This document shows, one piece after another, positions 1-6,970 of a DNA stretch of 64,000 nucleotides. Numbering within the stretch: position 1 is the stretch's first letter; every line of letters starts with the position of its first letter. The notes under the pieces were generated by a model. It had not been told where the DNA came from, did not search any database, and saw only the letters and a program-made list of their open reading frames with translations. The stretch comes from Candidatus Hydrogenedens sp. GTDB taxonomy: Bacteria > Hydrogenedentota > Hydrogenedentia > Hydrogenedentales > JAEUWI01. The stretch is taken from positions 45,635 through 109,634 of the forward strand of contig WGMK01000011.1 of NCBI GenBank assembly GCA_016125095.1, written 5' to 3'. The position numbers were made by a program, and so were the translations under genes.

Positions 1-722
1 TGGCGAAGTACAGCGTCGAGATCGCCCGCGAACTGGGCTGGCCCGAGGAAAAGCTGAAAGAAGTAGAGATGGGCTGCGTGCTGCACGACGTGGGCAAGGT
101 CGCCGTGGACGACGCCGTGCTGCGCAAGCCCGGCAAGTTGACGGAAGAAGAATACGCCCAGATGAAGATCCATCCGGAGCGCGGGGCCGACCTGATGCAG
201 GACTCAGAATTCCTGCGGCCGCTGATTCCCTATTGCCTCTACCACCACGAGCGCCCCGACGGCAGGGGCTATCCCTACGGTCTCAAGGGCATGGATATCC
301 CGATCGAAGGCCGCCTCGTGGGCGTGGCCGACTGCTGGGACGCCCTCACGAGCAACCGCCCTTACCGCAAGGGCATGGATATCGAGAAGGCCATCAGCAT
401 CATGGAGGAAGGCATCGGCACGCAGTTCGACCCCGAATGCTGCAATGCCTTCCTGCGCTGCTTCCGCGCCGGTCGCATCAACGAGATTCTGCAGAACTAC
501 CACGAGACGGACGAGAAGAGCATTGTCTGTCCGTTTTGCAGCACCAACATCCGCATTCCTGAGGGCGCTGCCGTGGGAGAGAAGTTCGGCTGCAAGGTCT
601 GCCACCGCAACGTGCGCCTGCTCCAGATGGAAAATGGCCCCTATTACGGCGAGCTACAGGCGGAATCCGGCGGGGAACGCATCTCCGGCTCGTCGCTGCC
701 CGTGCATGAAATGAACAGCTGA
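1..722 (+). CDS. HD-GYP domain phosphodiesterase with C-terminal zinc-ribbon-like tail (5' end outside window)
   Basis: The reading frame is already open at base 3 and runs to a TGA at 720-722, so the N-terminus lies upstream of the window. The visible part carries the HD pair (LHDVGKV), a KPGKL segment, HHERPDGRGYP and the GYP-region glycines, all typical of HD-GYP cyclic-di-GMP phosphodiesterases. About 150 residues after the HD motif comes a short module with two Cys pairs, CPFC and CKVC, which looks like a zinc ribbon; that is an uncommon ending for this family. The family hydrolyses c-di-GMP; the zinc-binding role is my inference. A strong hairpin terminator follows directly. Confidence 0.85.
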   Translation, partial: AKYSVEIARELGWPEEKLKEVEMGCVLHDVGKVAVDDAVLRKPGKLTEEEYAQMKIHPERGADLMQDSEFLRPLIPYCLYHHERPDGRGYPYGLKGMDIPIEGRLVGVADCWDALTSNRPYRKGMDIEKAISIMEEGIGTQFDPECCNAFLRCFRAGRINEILQNYHETDEKSIVCPFCSTNIRIPEGAAVGEKFGCKVCHRNVRLLQMENGPYYGELQAESGGERISGSSLPVHEMNS

Positions 723-734
723 CCACGACCAGAC

Positions 735-787
735 AAAAAAAGCACCGGACGCGCCATCGGGTTCCGATGGCGCGTCCGGTTTGTTTT
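735..787. terminator. Bidirectional rho-independent terminator
   Basis: A perfect 17-bp stem (744-760 with 764-780) closes a 3-base loop. It is followed by a T-rich run on the plus strand and preceded by a run of A, which reads as T on the minus strand. It can therefore end both the HD-GYP transcript and the leftward rpmJ transcript. Confidence 0.9.
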
Positions 788-803
788 GGGGATTAGAGGG
801 CGA

Positions 804-929
804 TTAGCCCTGGCGAGCCTTCAGGCGCGGATCGCTCTTGCAGATCACGTACACCCGGCCCTTGCGGCGGACCAGCTTGCAGTCCTTGCTGCGCTTCTTC
901 GCAGACTTCAGCGACGACAGTACCTTCAT
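804..929 (-). CDS. rpmJ: Ribosomal protein bL36, zinc-independent (C-minus) form
   Basis: This is a 41-residue protein starting [10 protein letters not shown] and ending RLKARQG, the normal ends of bL36. The start is ATG at 929, with AAGGA about nine bases upstream. The zinc-binding set of classic bL36 is three Cys and one His. Here only two Cys remain (positions 17 and 30) and the His position is Arg/Leu, so this is the C-minus paralogue type that does not need zinc. It is a component of the 50S subunit. It stands alone here instead of inside the spc/alpha ribosomal operon, and it ends at the shared terminator. I see no zinc-containing partner copy in this window. Confidence 0.93.
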   Translation of the reverse strand: MKVLSSLKSAKKRSKDCKLVRRKGRVYVICKSDPRLKARQG

Positions 930-1328
930 GATAAGCATTCCTTGTAAGGGAGCGTCCCGCTCGGGGACGAATCTGGAGCACAAAGGCCGTGAGTATAGCC
1001 GATGAATCGGCCGCGCGTCAAACTGGATTCCCACGTTTGAAGGCACCGCGTACAGGGGCGGCCGACCTACTTTTCGCGCGCAGCGGCGCGGAACCCGGCC
1101 TGCCCCAAGTCGGAGTAGCCGCGCCCGGCAATCTCGCCCCAGTGCCACCACCGAGCCTGCAACACCGTGCCATCACGGTACTTGAAGCTACAGAGGGTAT
1201 CTGCTACGCTATGGAGCACGTTATGTACGCCCGCAGGGTTTGCCGCAACCATATGTTGTGGCGTTGAAGGGGAAGCTGAATTCGCCGAAAGCGGCGGGCG
1301 AGGCTCGACGGAGGGAGCACTAGACCGG
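930..1328. other. Intergenic region between divergent rpmJ and nrdR
   Basis: About 400 bases separate the divergent rpmJ and nrdR genes. It should hold both promoters, but I cannot pick a convincing -35/-10 pair. A possible short leftward ORF (1067-1255) is listed separately. No repeat or RNA gene was recognised. Confidence 0.5.
1067..1255 (-). CDS. Possible small unknown ORF (low confidence)
   Basis: A 62-codon leftward frame starts at ATG 1255 and ends at TAG, lying between nrdR and rpmJ. Its third codon positions are mostly G or C, like real genes here, and the C-terminal half has a protein-like run rich in Trp and aromatic residues ([18 protein letters not shown]). Against it: there is no visible ribosome-binding site, the frame stays open upstream into the antisense of nrdR, and I recognise no family. 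It could be the remnant of a longer gene or simply an open frame in GC-rich DNA. Confidence 0.2.
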   Translation of the reverse strand, partial: HMVAANPAGVHNVLHSVADTLCSFKYRDGTVLQARWWHWGEIAGRGYSDLGQAGFRAAAREK

Positions 1329-1778
1329 ATGCGTTGTCCTTTCTGCGGCCATAGCCACCAGAAGGTGGTGGACTCGCGCTCTTCGAAAGAAGGCGACGCC
1401 ATCCGCCGCCGCCGCGAATGCCTGGAATGCGGCCGGCGGTTCACCACCTACGAGCGCATCGAGGAAGTGCAGCAGATGGTCATCAAGAAGGATGGCCGCC
1501 GCGAACCCTTCGACCGGTGGAAAATAAAAATGGGCCTGATGAAGGCCATCGAAAAGCGTCCGGTCGGGCTCGACCATGTGGATGCCATCATCGACGAGGT
1601 CGAGCGCGAGTTGTTCAACGCCAGCGACCACGAGGTGACCACGAACGCCATCGGCGAATCGGTCATGCGCAAGCTGAAACGGCTCGACGAAGTCGCCTAC
1701 GTCCGTTTCGCCTCGGTATACCGCCAGTTCAAGGACCTGAACGAATTCATGAGCGAGCTCAAGGGGATGCTGAGCTAG
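1329..1778 (+). CDS. nrdR: Transcriptional repressor NrdR
   Basis: A 149-residue protein of standard NrdR length. The N-terminal zinc ribbon is complete (CPFC at 3-6 and CLEC at 31-34) and is followed by the [10 protein letters not shown] segment and an ATP-cone domain (about 49-139). NrdR senses ATP/dATP and represses ribonucleotide reductase genes. The start chosen is ATG 1329, because the protein must begin MRCPFC; GGAGGG lies about 14 bases upstream. A longer open frame upstream is not needed. No ribonucleotide reductase gene is in the window, so its targets lie elsewhere. Confidence 0.96.
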   Translation: MRCPFCGHSHQKVVDSRSSKEGDAIRRRRECLECGRRFTTYERIEEVQQMVIKKDGRREPFDRWKIKMGLMKAIEKRPVGLDHVDAIIDEVERELFNASDHEVTTNAIGESVMRKLKRLDEVAYVRFASVYRQFKDLNEFMSELKGMLS

Positions 1779-1895
1779 ACGATTCCCCTCCTTCCGGCTT
1801 GCTTTCCATACCGCTCTTCTATAAGATCGTATCGGTCTTGGACAGGGCCGCGCCGCGCGATAGCGTTTGTGCGGGCCGGAGAAGGAAGCAGACAC

Positions 1896-3032
1896 GTGCC
1901 TGGGGGCTCCGCTCGAATACTCATCGTCGATGATGTGCCGGACAACATCAAGCTGCTCCGCGCGCTGCTGGAAATCGATGGCCACACGGTGACCGGCGCG
2001 GAGAACGGCCATGATGCGCTGCAGGCCGTGAGCACCAACCCGCCCGATATCATCCTGCTGGACCTGGTGCTGCCGGACATCACCGGCTTCGAAATCTGCG
2101 AGCGGGTGAAAACCGACCCGCGCACTGGCAACATTCCGATTATCGTCATCAGCGGCATGGGCGATCGCGATACCAATCTGCGTGCCTTCGAGTGCGGCGC
2201 CGACGAATTCCTGAGCAAGCCCTTCGACCGCACGCTCTTGAAGGCGCGCATTCAGAATACGCTTCGCAACAAGCGGCTGAATGACGCGCTCCAGGCCTCC
2301 AACGCCGATCTCGAGCGTCGGGTAGCGCTTCGCACCGAGGAAATCCGCCGCGCGCGCCTGGCCACGGTGTCAAGCCTGGCGCGGCTGGCGGGCACCCGCG
2401 ACAATGAAACCGGCAACCATGTGAAGCGCGTGGCGAATTATTGCGTGTTCATCGCCGAGGACCTGGCTGCCGCGGGCAACCACCCGGAAATCACGGACAG
2501 CTTCATCGTCGAGCTGAGCGACTCGAGTCCCTTGCACGATATCGGCAAGGTGGGCATTCCCGATGCCATCCTGCTCAAGCCGGGCAAGCTGACCGAGACC
2601 GAGTTCGAGATCATGAAGCAGCACACGCTGATTGGCGGCGAGACGCTACGGCGCGCCCACGAGGAAGCGGGCGACGAGGACGGCTTCCTCCGTATGGCCT
2701 GCGAGATTACGTTCTACCATCATGAGAAGTGGAACGGCTCGGGATATCCCTTCGGGCTCGAGGGCGACGCCATTCCCCTCTCCGCCCGCATTTGCGCGCT
2801 GGCCGATGTATACGACGCGCTGTCGTCGCTGCGGCCCTACAAGGAGCCCTTTCCGCACGAGCGCTGCCGCGCCATTATCGAGGAAGGCCGCGGGACGCAC
2901 TTCGATCCCGATATCGTCGATGCCTTCCTGCGCTGCGAGGACAAGTTCATCAAGACGCGCGAACTGTATGCCGACGAGGACCCCGCTTCGAGCCTGCAGA
3001 AGCTGGTGGAAGAAATTCAGCCCGGCGACTGA
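1896..3032 (+). CDS. Response regulator with HD-GYP output domain
   Basis: A 378-residue protein with a receiver domain (about 5-125; acidic pocket VDD at 11-13, phospho-acceptor Asp56 in LLDLVLP), a charged coiled-coil linker (about 130-165) and an HD-GYP domain (HD in LHDIGKVGIP, then HHEKWNGSGYP). It is predicted to degrade cyclic-di-GMP when phosphorylated. I chose GTG 1896 because GGAGAAGGA sits 11 bases upstream; an alternative GTG at 1869 would add nine residues. No histidine kinase is adjacent. Its last 16 bases overlap the 3' end of the convergent gene 3017-5671. Confidence 0.9.
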   Translation: MPGGSARILIVDDVPDNIKLLRALLEIDGHTVTGAENGHDALQAVSTNPPDIILLDLVLPDITGFEICERVKTDPRTGNIPIIVISGMGDRDTNLRAFECGADEFLSKPFDRTLLKARIQNTLRNKRLNDALQASNADLERRVALRTEEIRRARLATVSSLARLAGTRDNETGNHVKRVANYCVFIAEDLAAAGNHPEITDSFIVELSDSSPLHDIGKVGIPDAILLKPGKLTETEFEIMKQHTLIGGETLRRAHEEAGDEDGFLRMACEITFYHHEKWNGSGYPFGLEGDAIPLSARICALADVYDALSSLRPYKEPFPHERCRAIIEEGRGTHFDPDIVDAFLRCEDKFIKTRELYADEDPASSLQKLVEEIQPGD

Positions 3033-5671
3033 GCCGCTGTCTTCTCGTTTCGAGCGGCATCGAGTATCGCCTCCGCCGCCTCGCGCAACTCCCGATCCCG
3101 GGGCGTCGTCTCATACACCGCCGCAGGTTCGCAGGCCGGCAGTTCCGCCAGCCCCCGCAGCACCGCATACGGCAGCGACGGCGAGCGCAGCGCCGCCTCG
3201 AAATCGGACGGCAGACTGACGCAGCACGGACCGCCCACCAGCGTCGCCGCCAGCTCCGTGCGCATCTCGCGCAACCGTTCCTCCCAGCCCGCCGGCGCCT
3301 CCCCCTCCAGCTCCGCCACATACGCACTCGCCTGCTCCAGGGCATAATGCGCCAACAACAGCGGCGACACATCCGTACGCCCCGCATCGTCCCGCCGCGT
3401 CGTCGCCAGCAACGCCGAAGAGCCCCCCGCACGCCCCCGGGCAAGCTGCCATGCGGAGTCCATCAAATCCTTGTGGGTCGCCTCCGTGCTATAGAGTCCG
3501 TCCGCAGCCCGAAGCGACCGCAAATAGGCCAGCGTCAACCAGCCCTGCTGTTCCGCTGGAAGGGTGTCCTCGACACGCCCAAAGTGCTTCCGGTCCCACG
3601 CTTCCAGATAGCGCTGTCGCGCCGAGGGCCCGCCGACCTGTTCCATCACTTCCAGGATGGAATAGAGCGCCGAAGGCATCCAGTCGGCGAAATTCTCCGG
3701 CGGCATATCCGGCTCGACCCCGTACTTGCGGAAACTGCGCACCGCCTCCGCCGGTCCGATACCGCGCCAAGGCGCGTCGGCTTGCTCGATAAGATCCGCG
3801 AGTTCTTGTTGGAAATCCTGCCAACGTCCCCGGAACAACGGCTTGTACCATTGCAGTAGGAGTGATGCGGGAGGATGGATGAGCGCTATACCAATGCCCT
3901 GCGGGCCATTCATGGCTTTCCACTCCGAAGGATCGGCGTGCTTGTCAAGCGCGATTCCCGTCGCCTGGGCTGTGTTGAACTGCGCATTTAATAAATTTCC
4001 CGTGTACGCGGCTTCTATATCGGGCACCTCCAGCCCCGCGCTTGCCCACAACGCCTTGTTCCCGGAAACGAAGAAACACAGCGTCTGACTCTCTGGCGTT
4101 ACAATGCCTGCTACATAGGGCACCCCCGGACTAACGCTGACGCGCAAAGGCCCTTGCGGCTCCATCGGGGCGCTTTCATAGTCCCATGTCACCAACGCTC
4201 CTAGTTGGTCGGGGAGCAGGGTAAAGCGCTGAACCAGTATGTTGCCTTGGGCTGTCTCACATCGCCATTCGCCGTTTTCGTAGCCGAGCGCCGTGCCTCC
4301 TTCAGCGGCATTCGTCTCGATATTGAAGGCCAAATTCGGCACGCGAAATGAGCCTGTTGACGGATCAATGTCGAAGGAGTGCGGCCAACCCCGATACATG
4401 ATCTCCCGCTCGGCGGATGCTGTCGGATTCGGAGCGGAGGCCGACCGCGCAAGGAACGGAGGAAGCTCGCTTGAGTTATCCTCCATGGGCAATTCCGCGA
4501 TACCGGCTCGCAGGCGGTAATGCCCCGGGGGCAAAGCCGCATCGGGCTCCGCCACGATTCGCCACGCCAATTCCGACAGGCCGAACGGAATCGCGCCGTC
4601 ATGAGTATCCCCGACAGAAAGCCTCACGACACTCTCGGTTAACGTCGCGGCATCAAGCGCGGCCAAGGCGGCCGGCATTTCGGCCTCTGCATACGCGACA
4701 AGCCAACCGAATCGGGTCTCTGCGCAAACGGCTGCGTTTCCCCAAGGTCCCGGCGACAAAGCAAACCCACCGTGCTGCGCCCATTCCATGGGTATCCGGA
4801 TGGCATTCTCTGGGGGAATTGCGCCCAAGATCGCGAAGCTCTGAATTCCATCCATGCCGGAACCATCAATGCCGAGCGCTATAGGAGCGTCCTCCCTATT
4901 CGACAAAGCGCCAAGCCAATAATCCAGTGCCGCCTGCGCTTCGGGTTCTCGGTATTCGCTCCAATCCCACTCTTCCATCGCCTGCCAAAGCGCGCGGAAC
5001 AGCGAAGAATTGCCAGCCGACAGGGTAAAGTCGAAACTTCCCAGTCGTGCTTCGAGCGCCCTCCCCGCCGGTACATCCGGCACTGCCAGCACGCCTCGAA
5101 AGGCAGGTTTGTCAAGGTTATCCAACTGCAGCACGGCGTGCACCCCGTTACTGCTAAGCGGCGTCTCGATCGCCAACAGCGTGTTGGAAGGAACTTCTAT
5201 TCCTTGGCCCAGACGGGTCGCGGTCTGCTGTAATATCTGCAATGTATCCGAAACCGCGATTACCGCCGCGCCGCGCCTTCTCAGCGCCAATTGATAACCG
5301 GCTCTCCGAACGTCGGTATCAGCGGGTAAAACCGGCGACTGATTCCAGGCGCTTATCGTGGCCCATAGTCCTGGAACGGTGAAACTGACCTTTGTGTGAC
5401 GGGGCGATTGTGATGCAACAACCTGGCGTCCGTTCCACCGAATCCACGCATCGGTCTCGCCGCCGGTCGTGGCGGGAATACCCGCCTGGTGCCAGCTCTC
5501 CGGCAGCGCCTCCGCGACCCGCGCGATGTCTCCGGTATAGACGACCCAGGCGTCGGGGGGGACGGCGGCTTTGAGGGGGCGGGCCTTGAGGGCGGCGTCG
5601 ATGAGGTAGAGGGCCGCAGCGATGGCGAGCACCGCCAGCAGGAGCGCGAGGACCCAGCGGCGGCGTTTCAT
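3017..5671 (-). CDS. Large membrane-anchored protein of unknown function
   Basis: An 884-residue protein with a basic N-terminus and one membrane segment (about 5-25, LALLLAVLAIAAALYLIDAAL), followed by a long extracytoplasmic part. The beginning (PPDAWVVYTGDIARV) recalls DUF3352-type proteins, in which a short sentence-like 'Pxdaxvvxxxdi' segment follows the anchor, but I cannot confirm the family. No catalytic motif stands out. It is the last gene of a leftward four-gene run (6961 to 3017) with gaps of -4, 20 and 11 bases, so it is probably co-transcribed with three other unknown proteins. It ends overlapping the HD-GYP regulator by 16 bases, tail to tail. Confidence 0.75.
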   Translation of the reverse strand: MKRRRWVLALLLAVLAIAAALYLIDAALKARPLKAAVPPDAWVVYTGDIARVAEALPESWHQAGIPATTGGETDAWIRWNGRQVVASQSPRHTKVSFTVPGLWATISAWNQSPVLPADTDVRRAGYQLALRRRGAAVIAVSDTLQILQQTATRLGQGIEVPSNTLLAIETPLSSNGVHAVLQLDNLDKPAFRGVLAVPDVPAGRALEARLGSFDFTLSAGNSSLFRALWQAMEEWDWSEYREPEAQAALDYWLGALSNREDAPIALGIDGSGMDGIQSFAILGAIPPENAIRIPMEWAQHGGFALSPGPWGNAAVCAETRFGWLVAYAEAEMPAALAALDAATLTESVVRLSVGDTHDGAIPFGLSELAWRIVAEPDAALPPGHYRLRAGIAELPMEDNSSELPPFLARSASAPNPTASAEREIMYRGWPHSFDIDPSTGSFRVPNLAFNIETNAAEGGTALGYENGEWRCETAQGNILVQRFTLLPDQLGALVTWDYESAPMEPQGPLRVSVSPGVPYVAGIVTPESQTLCFFVSGNKALWASAGLEVPDIEAAYTGNLLNAQFNTAQATGIALDKHADPSEWKAMNGPQGIGIALIHPPASLLLQWYKPLFRGRWQDFQQELADLIEQADAPWRGIGPAEAVRSFRKYGVEPDMPPENFADWMPSALYSILEVMEQVGGPSARQRYLEAWDRKHFGRVEDTLPAEQQGWLTLAYLRSLRAADGLYSTEATHKDLMDSAWQLARGRAGGSSALLATTRRDDAGRTDVSPLLLAHYALEQASAYVAELEGEAPAGWEERLREMRTELAATLVGGPCCVSLPSDFEAALRSPSLPYAVLRGLAELPACEPAAVYETTPRDRELREAAEAILDAARNEKTAAQSPG

Positions 5672-5682
5672 GGCGGGGAGTC

Positions 5683-5955
5683 CTAGGCTTCCGCCCAGAC
5701 GGCTTCTTTGGCCTGTTCCCGGTCGCTCGCGATGCGCTGGAGTTCGCGGGCGAGTTCTTCGCGGAGCCCGGCCACTTCGTCGGCTGTGCCGGCCTGCGAC
5801 ATCTTCGCATCAAAATTCATGCGGGCCTGGGCCTCGTGCGAATCGTAGCGGCTGTCAATGTCGGCCACTTCGGCCCGCTGCGCCTCGGTCAGCGTTTTCG
5901 CCGGCCCGGCGGCGGCCTCGAGTTTCTCCATCGCGCGTTCGTAGGCGCTCTTCAT
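5683..5955 (-). CDS. Small coiled-coil protein of unknown function
   Basis: A 90-residue, highly charged and Ala/Glu-rich protein (MKSAYERAMEKLEAA...). Almost the whole chain should be helical, with heptad-like spacing and no membrane segment or Cys. It starts 11 bases before the large membrane protein and follows the 163-residue protein by 20 bases, so it belongs to the same operon. I vaguely recall similar short proteins in planctomycete-type genomes, but no function is known to me. A cytoplasmic scaffold or adaptor for its operon partners is possible, but that is only a guess. Confidence 0.7.
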   Translation of the reverse strand: MKSAYERAMEKLEAAAGPAKTLTEAQRAEVADIDSRYDSHEAQARMNFDAKMSQAGTADEVAGLREELARELQRIASDREQAKEAVWAEA

Positions 5956-5975
5956 GGTGCGGTCCTCCCGGCGGT

Positions 5976-6467
5976 CTAGTCCCGGAATTCGTCTTCCAGG
6001 ATGGTGCCGATGAAGCGTTCGATCGACACGGGATAATAGCGGCTGTCCGGCGTGACGATGACGCCGGTGGTGATGTCTTCGTGGCGGGCGAGCCTGTCGA
6101 GCACATTGTTCACGGAGTCGTCGAGCCCTTCGTTGACGTGCTCGACCGTGAGGTTCTCGGATTTACACTCGACCGGGCGGTTGCGGAAACCGAGGAAGCC
6201 GAACATGCGCCCGCAGATGGCGGCGTCGATGTTGTCCTCGCCGAAGATTTCCGCGTAGCTGGGGTTCAGGTGCTGCGGCCGGATAACGAAACGCGGCGAC
6301 ACCTGGATACGGCCCTCCACCCGCAGCGTGCCGTGGCCGCGGTCGTGGTCGGGCCCGAGGCATACATAAGGCAGTTCGTGGTAGCCGCGGATGATGCCAT
6401 AGGTAGGGCGCCGCAACACCTGCGTGTTGTCGAAAATGTCGCGCATTTCCTGCGGAGAAAGGCTCAA
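5976..6467 (-). CDS. Conserved-looking protein of unknown function
   Basis: A 163-residue soluble protein without signal peptide or membrane segment. It contains mixed alpha/beta sequence, with two Cys and a 'PRFVIRPQHLNPSYAEIFGEDN' type segment in the middle. I do not recognise a family. It overlaps the upstream membrane protein by four bases (ATG within the stop region) and is followed by the coiled-coil protein after 20 bases, so translation is probably coupled. The ordered composition and operon position support a real gene despite the lack of a name. Confidence 0.7.
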   Translation of the reverse strand: MSLSPQEMRDIFDNTQVLRRPTYGIIRGYHELPYVCLGPDHDRGHGTLRVEGRIQVSPRFVIRPQHLNPSYAEIFGEDNIDAAICGRMFGFLGFRNRPVECKSENLTVEHVNEGLDDSVNNVLDRLARHEDITTGVIVTPDSRYYPVSIERFIGTILEDEFRD

Positions 6468-6961
6468 CTATCGCTCGCTTCGGGTTGTGCCGCAGCATCG
6501 CGGCGGGGAACAGGGCTTGCCTCGCTAGAGTCTATCGCGGGCTTGGCGGACAGGGCAAACCGGCTCACGTCGGCCACGCGCCAGGTGTCGTTGCTCCGTT
6601 GTAACAACGCGCCCACCCGCTGGCCTTCCCGCAGCGCCTGGTGTTCGGCGCTCAGCTGGGCGGGCAGTTCGAGCGTGCCGCCTTCGGGCAGCGCCACCTG
6701 CAGGGTTGCCTGCCAGGTCTCGGGATTCAGCCGGGTTAGTACGGCTTCGCAGCGCGCCTGCTGCGGATGCCAGGCCTTGCTCGCGCGCTGATAAAGCTGG
6801 CCGACCAGCACAAACGCGCAGAACAAGAGGATGCCCGAGTAGATAATCAGCAGCCGGTTGCGGGGATTGACCCGCAGCCGGGGCGGGGCGGGATCGATGC
6901 GGGGACCGCGCGCCTCGCGCGCCTGCTCGATGTACCGGGTGTGTTTGTACTTGATGCCCAC
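6464..6961 (-). CDS. Single-pass membrane protein of unknown function
   Basis: A 165-residue protein with a basic, proline-containing N-terminus of about 35 residues, one membrane helix (about 37-56, LLIIYSGILLFCAFVLVGQLY) and an extracytoplasmic C-terminal domain of about 100 residues that looks like a small beta fold, ending in a disordered Ser/Ala/Pro tail. It is first in the leftward operon of four unknown genes. Its start lies nine bases from the stop of the double SGNH protein, so it could also be read through from that gene. Confidence 0.72.
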   Translation of the reverse strand: MGIKYKHTRYIEQAREARGPRIDPAPPRLRVNPRNRLLIIYSGILLFCAFVLVGQLYQRASKAWHPQQARCEAVLTRLNPETWQATLQVALPEGGTLELPAQLSAEHQALREGQRVGALLQRSNDTWRVADVSRFALSAKPAIDSSEASPVPRRDAAAQPEASDS

Positions 6962-6970
6962 GCGGACAGT

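Noticed and set aside
989..1267. A 92-codon plus-strand frame between rpmJ and nrdR
   Set aside because: No ribosome-binding site, no family, and it overlaps the expected promoter region.
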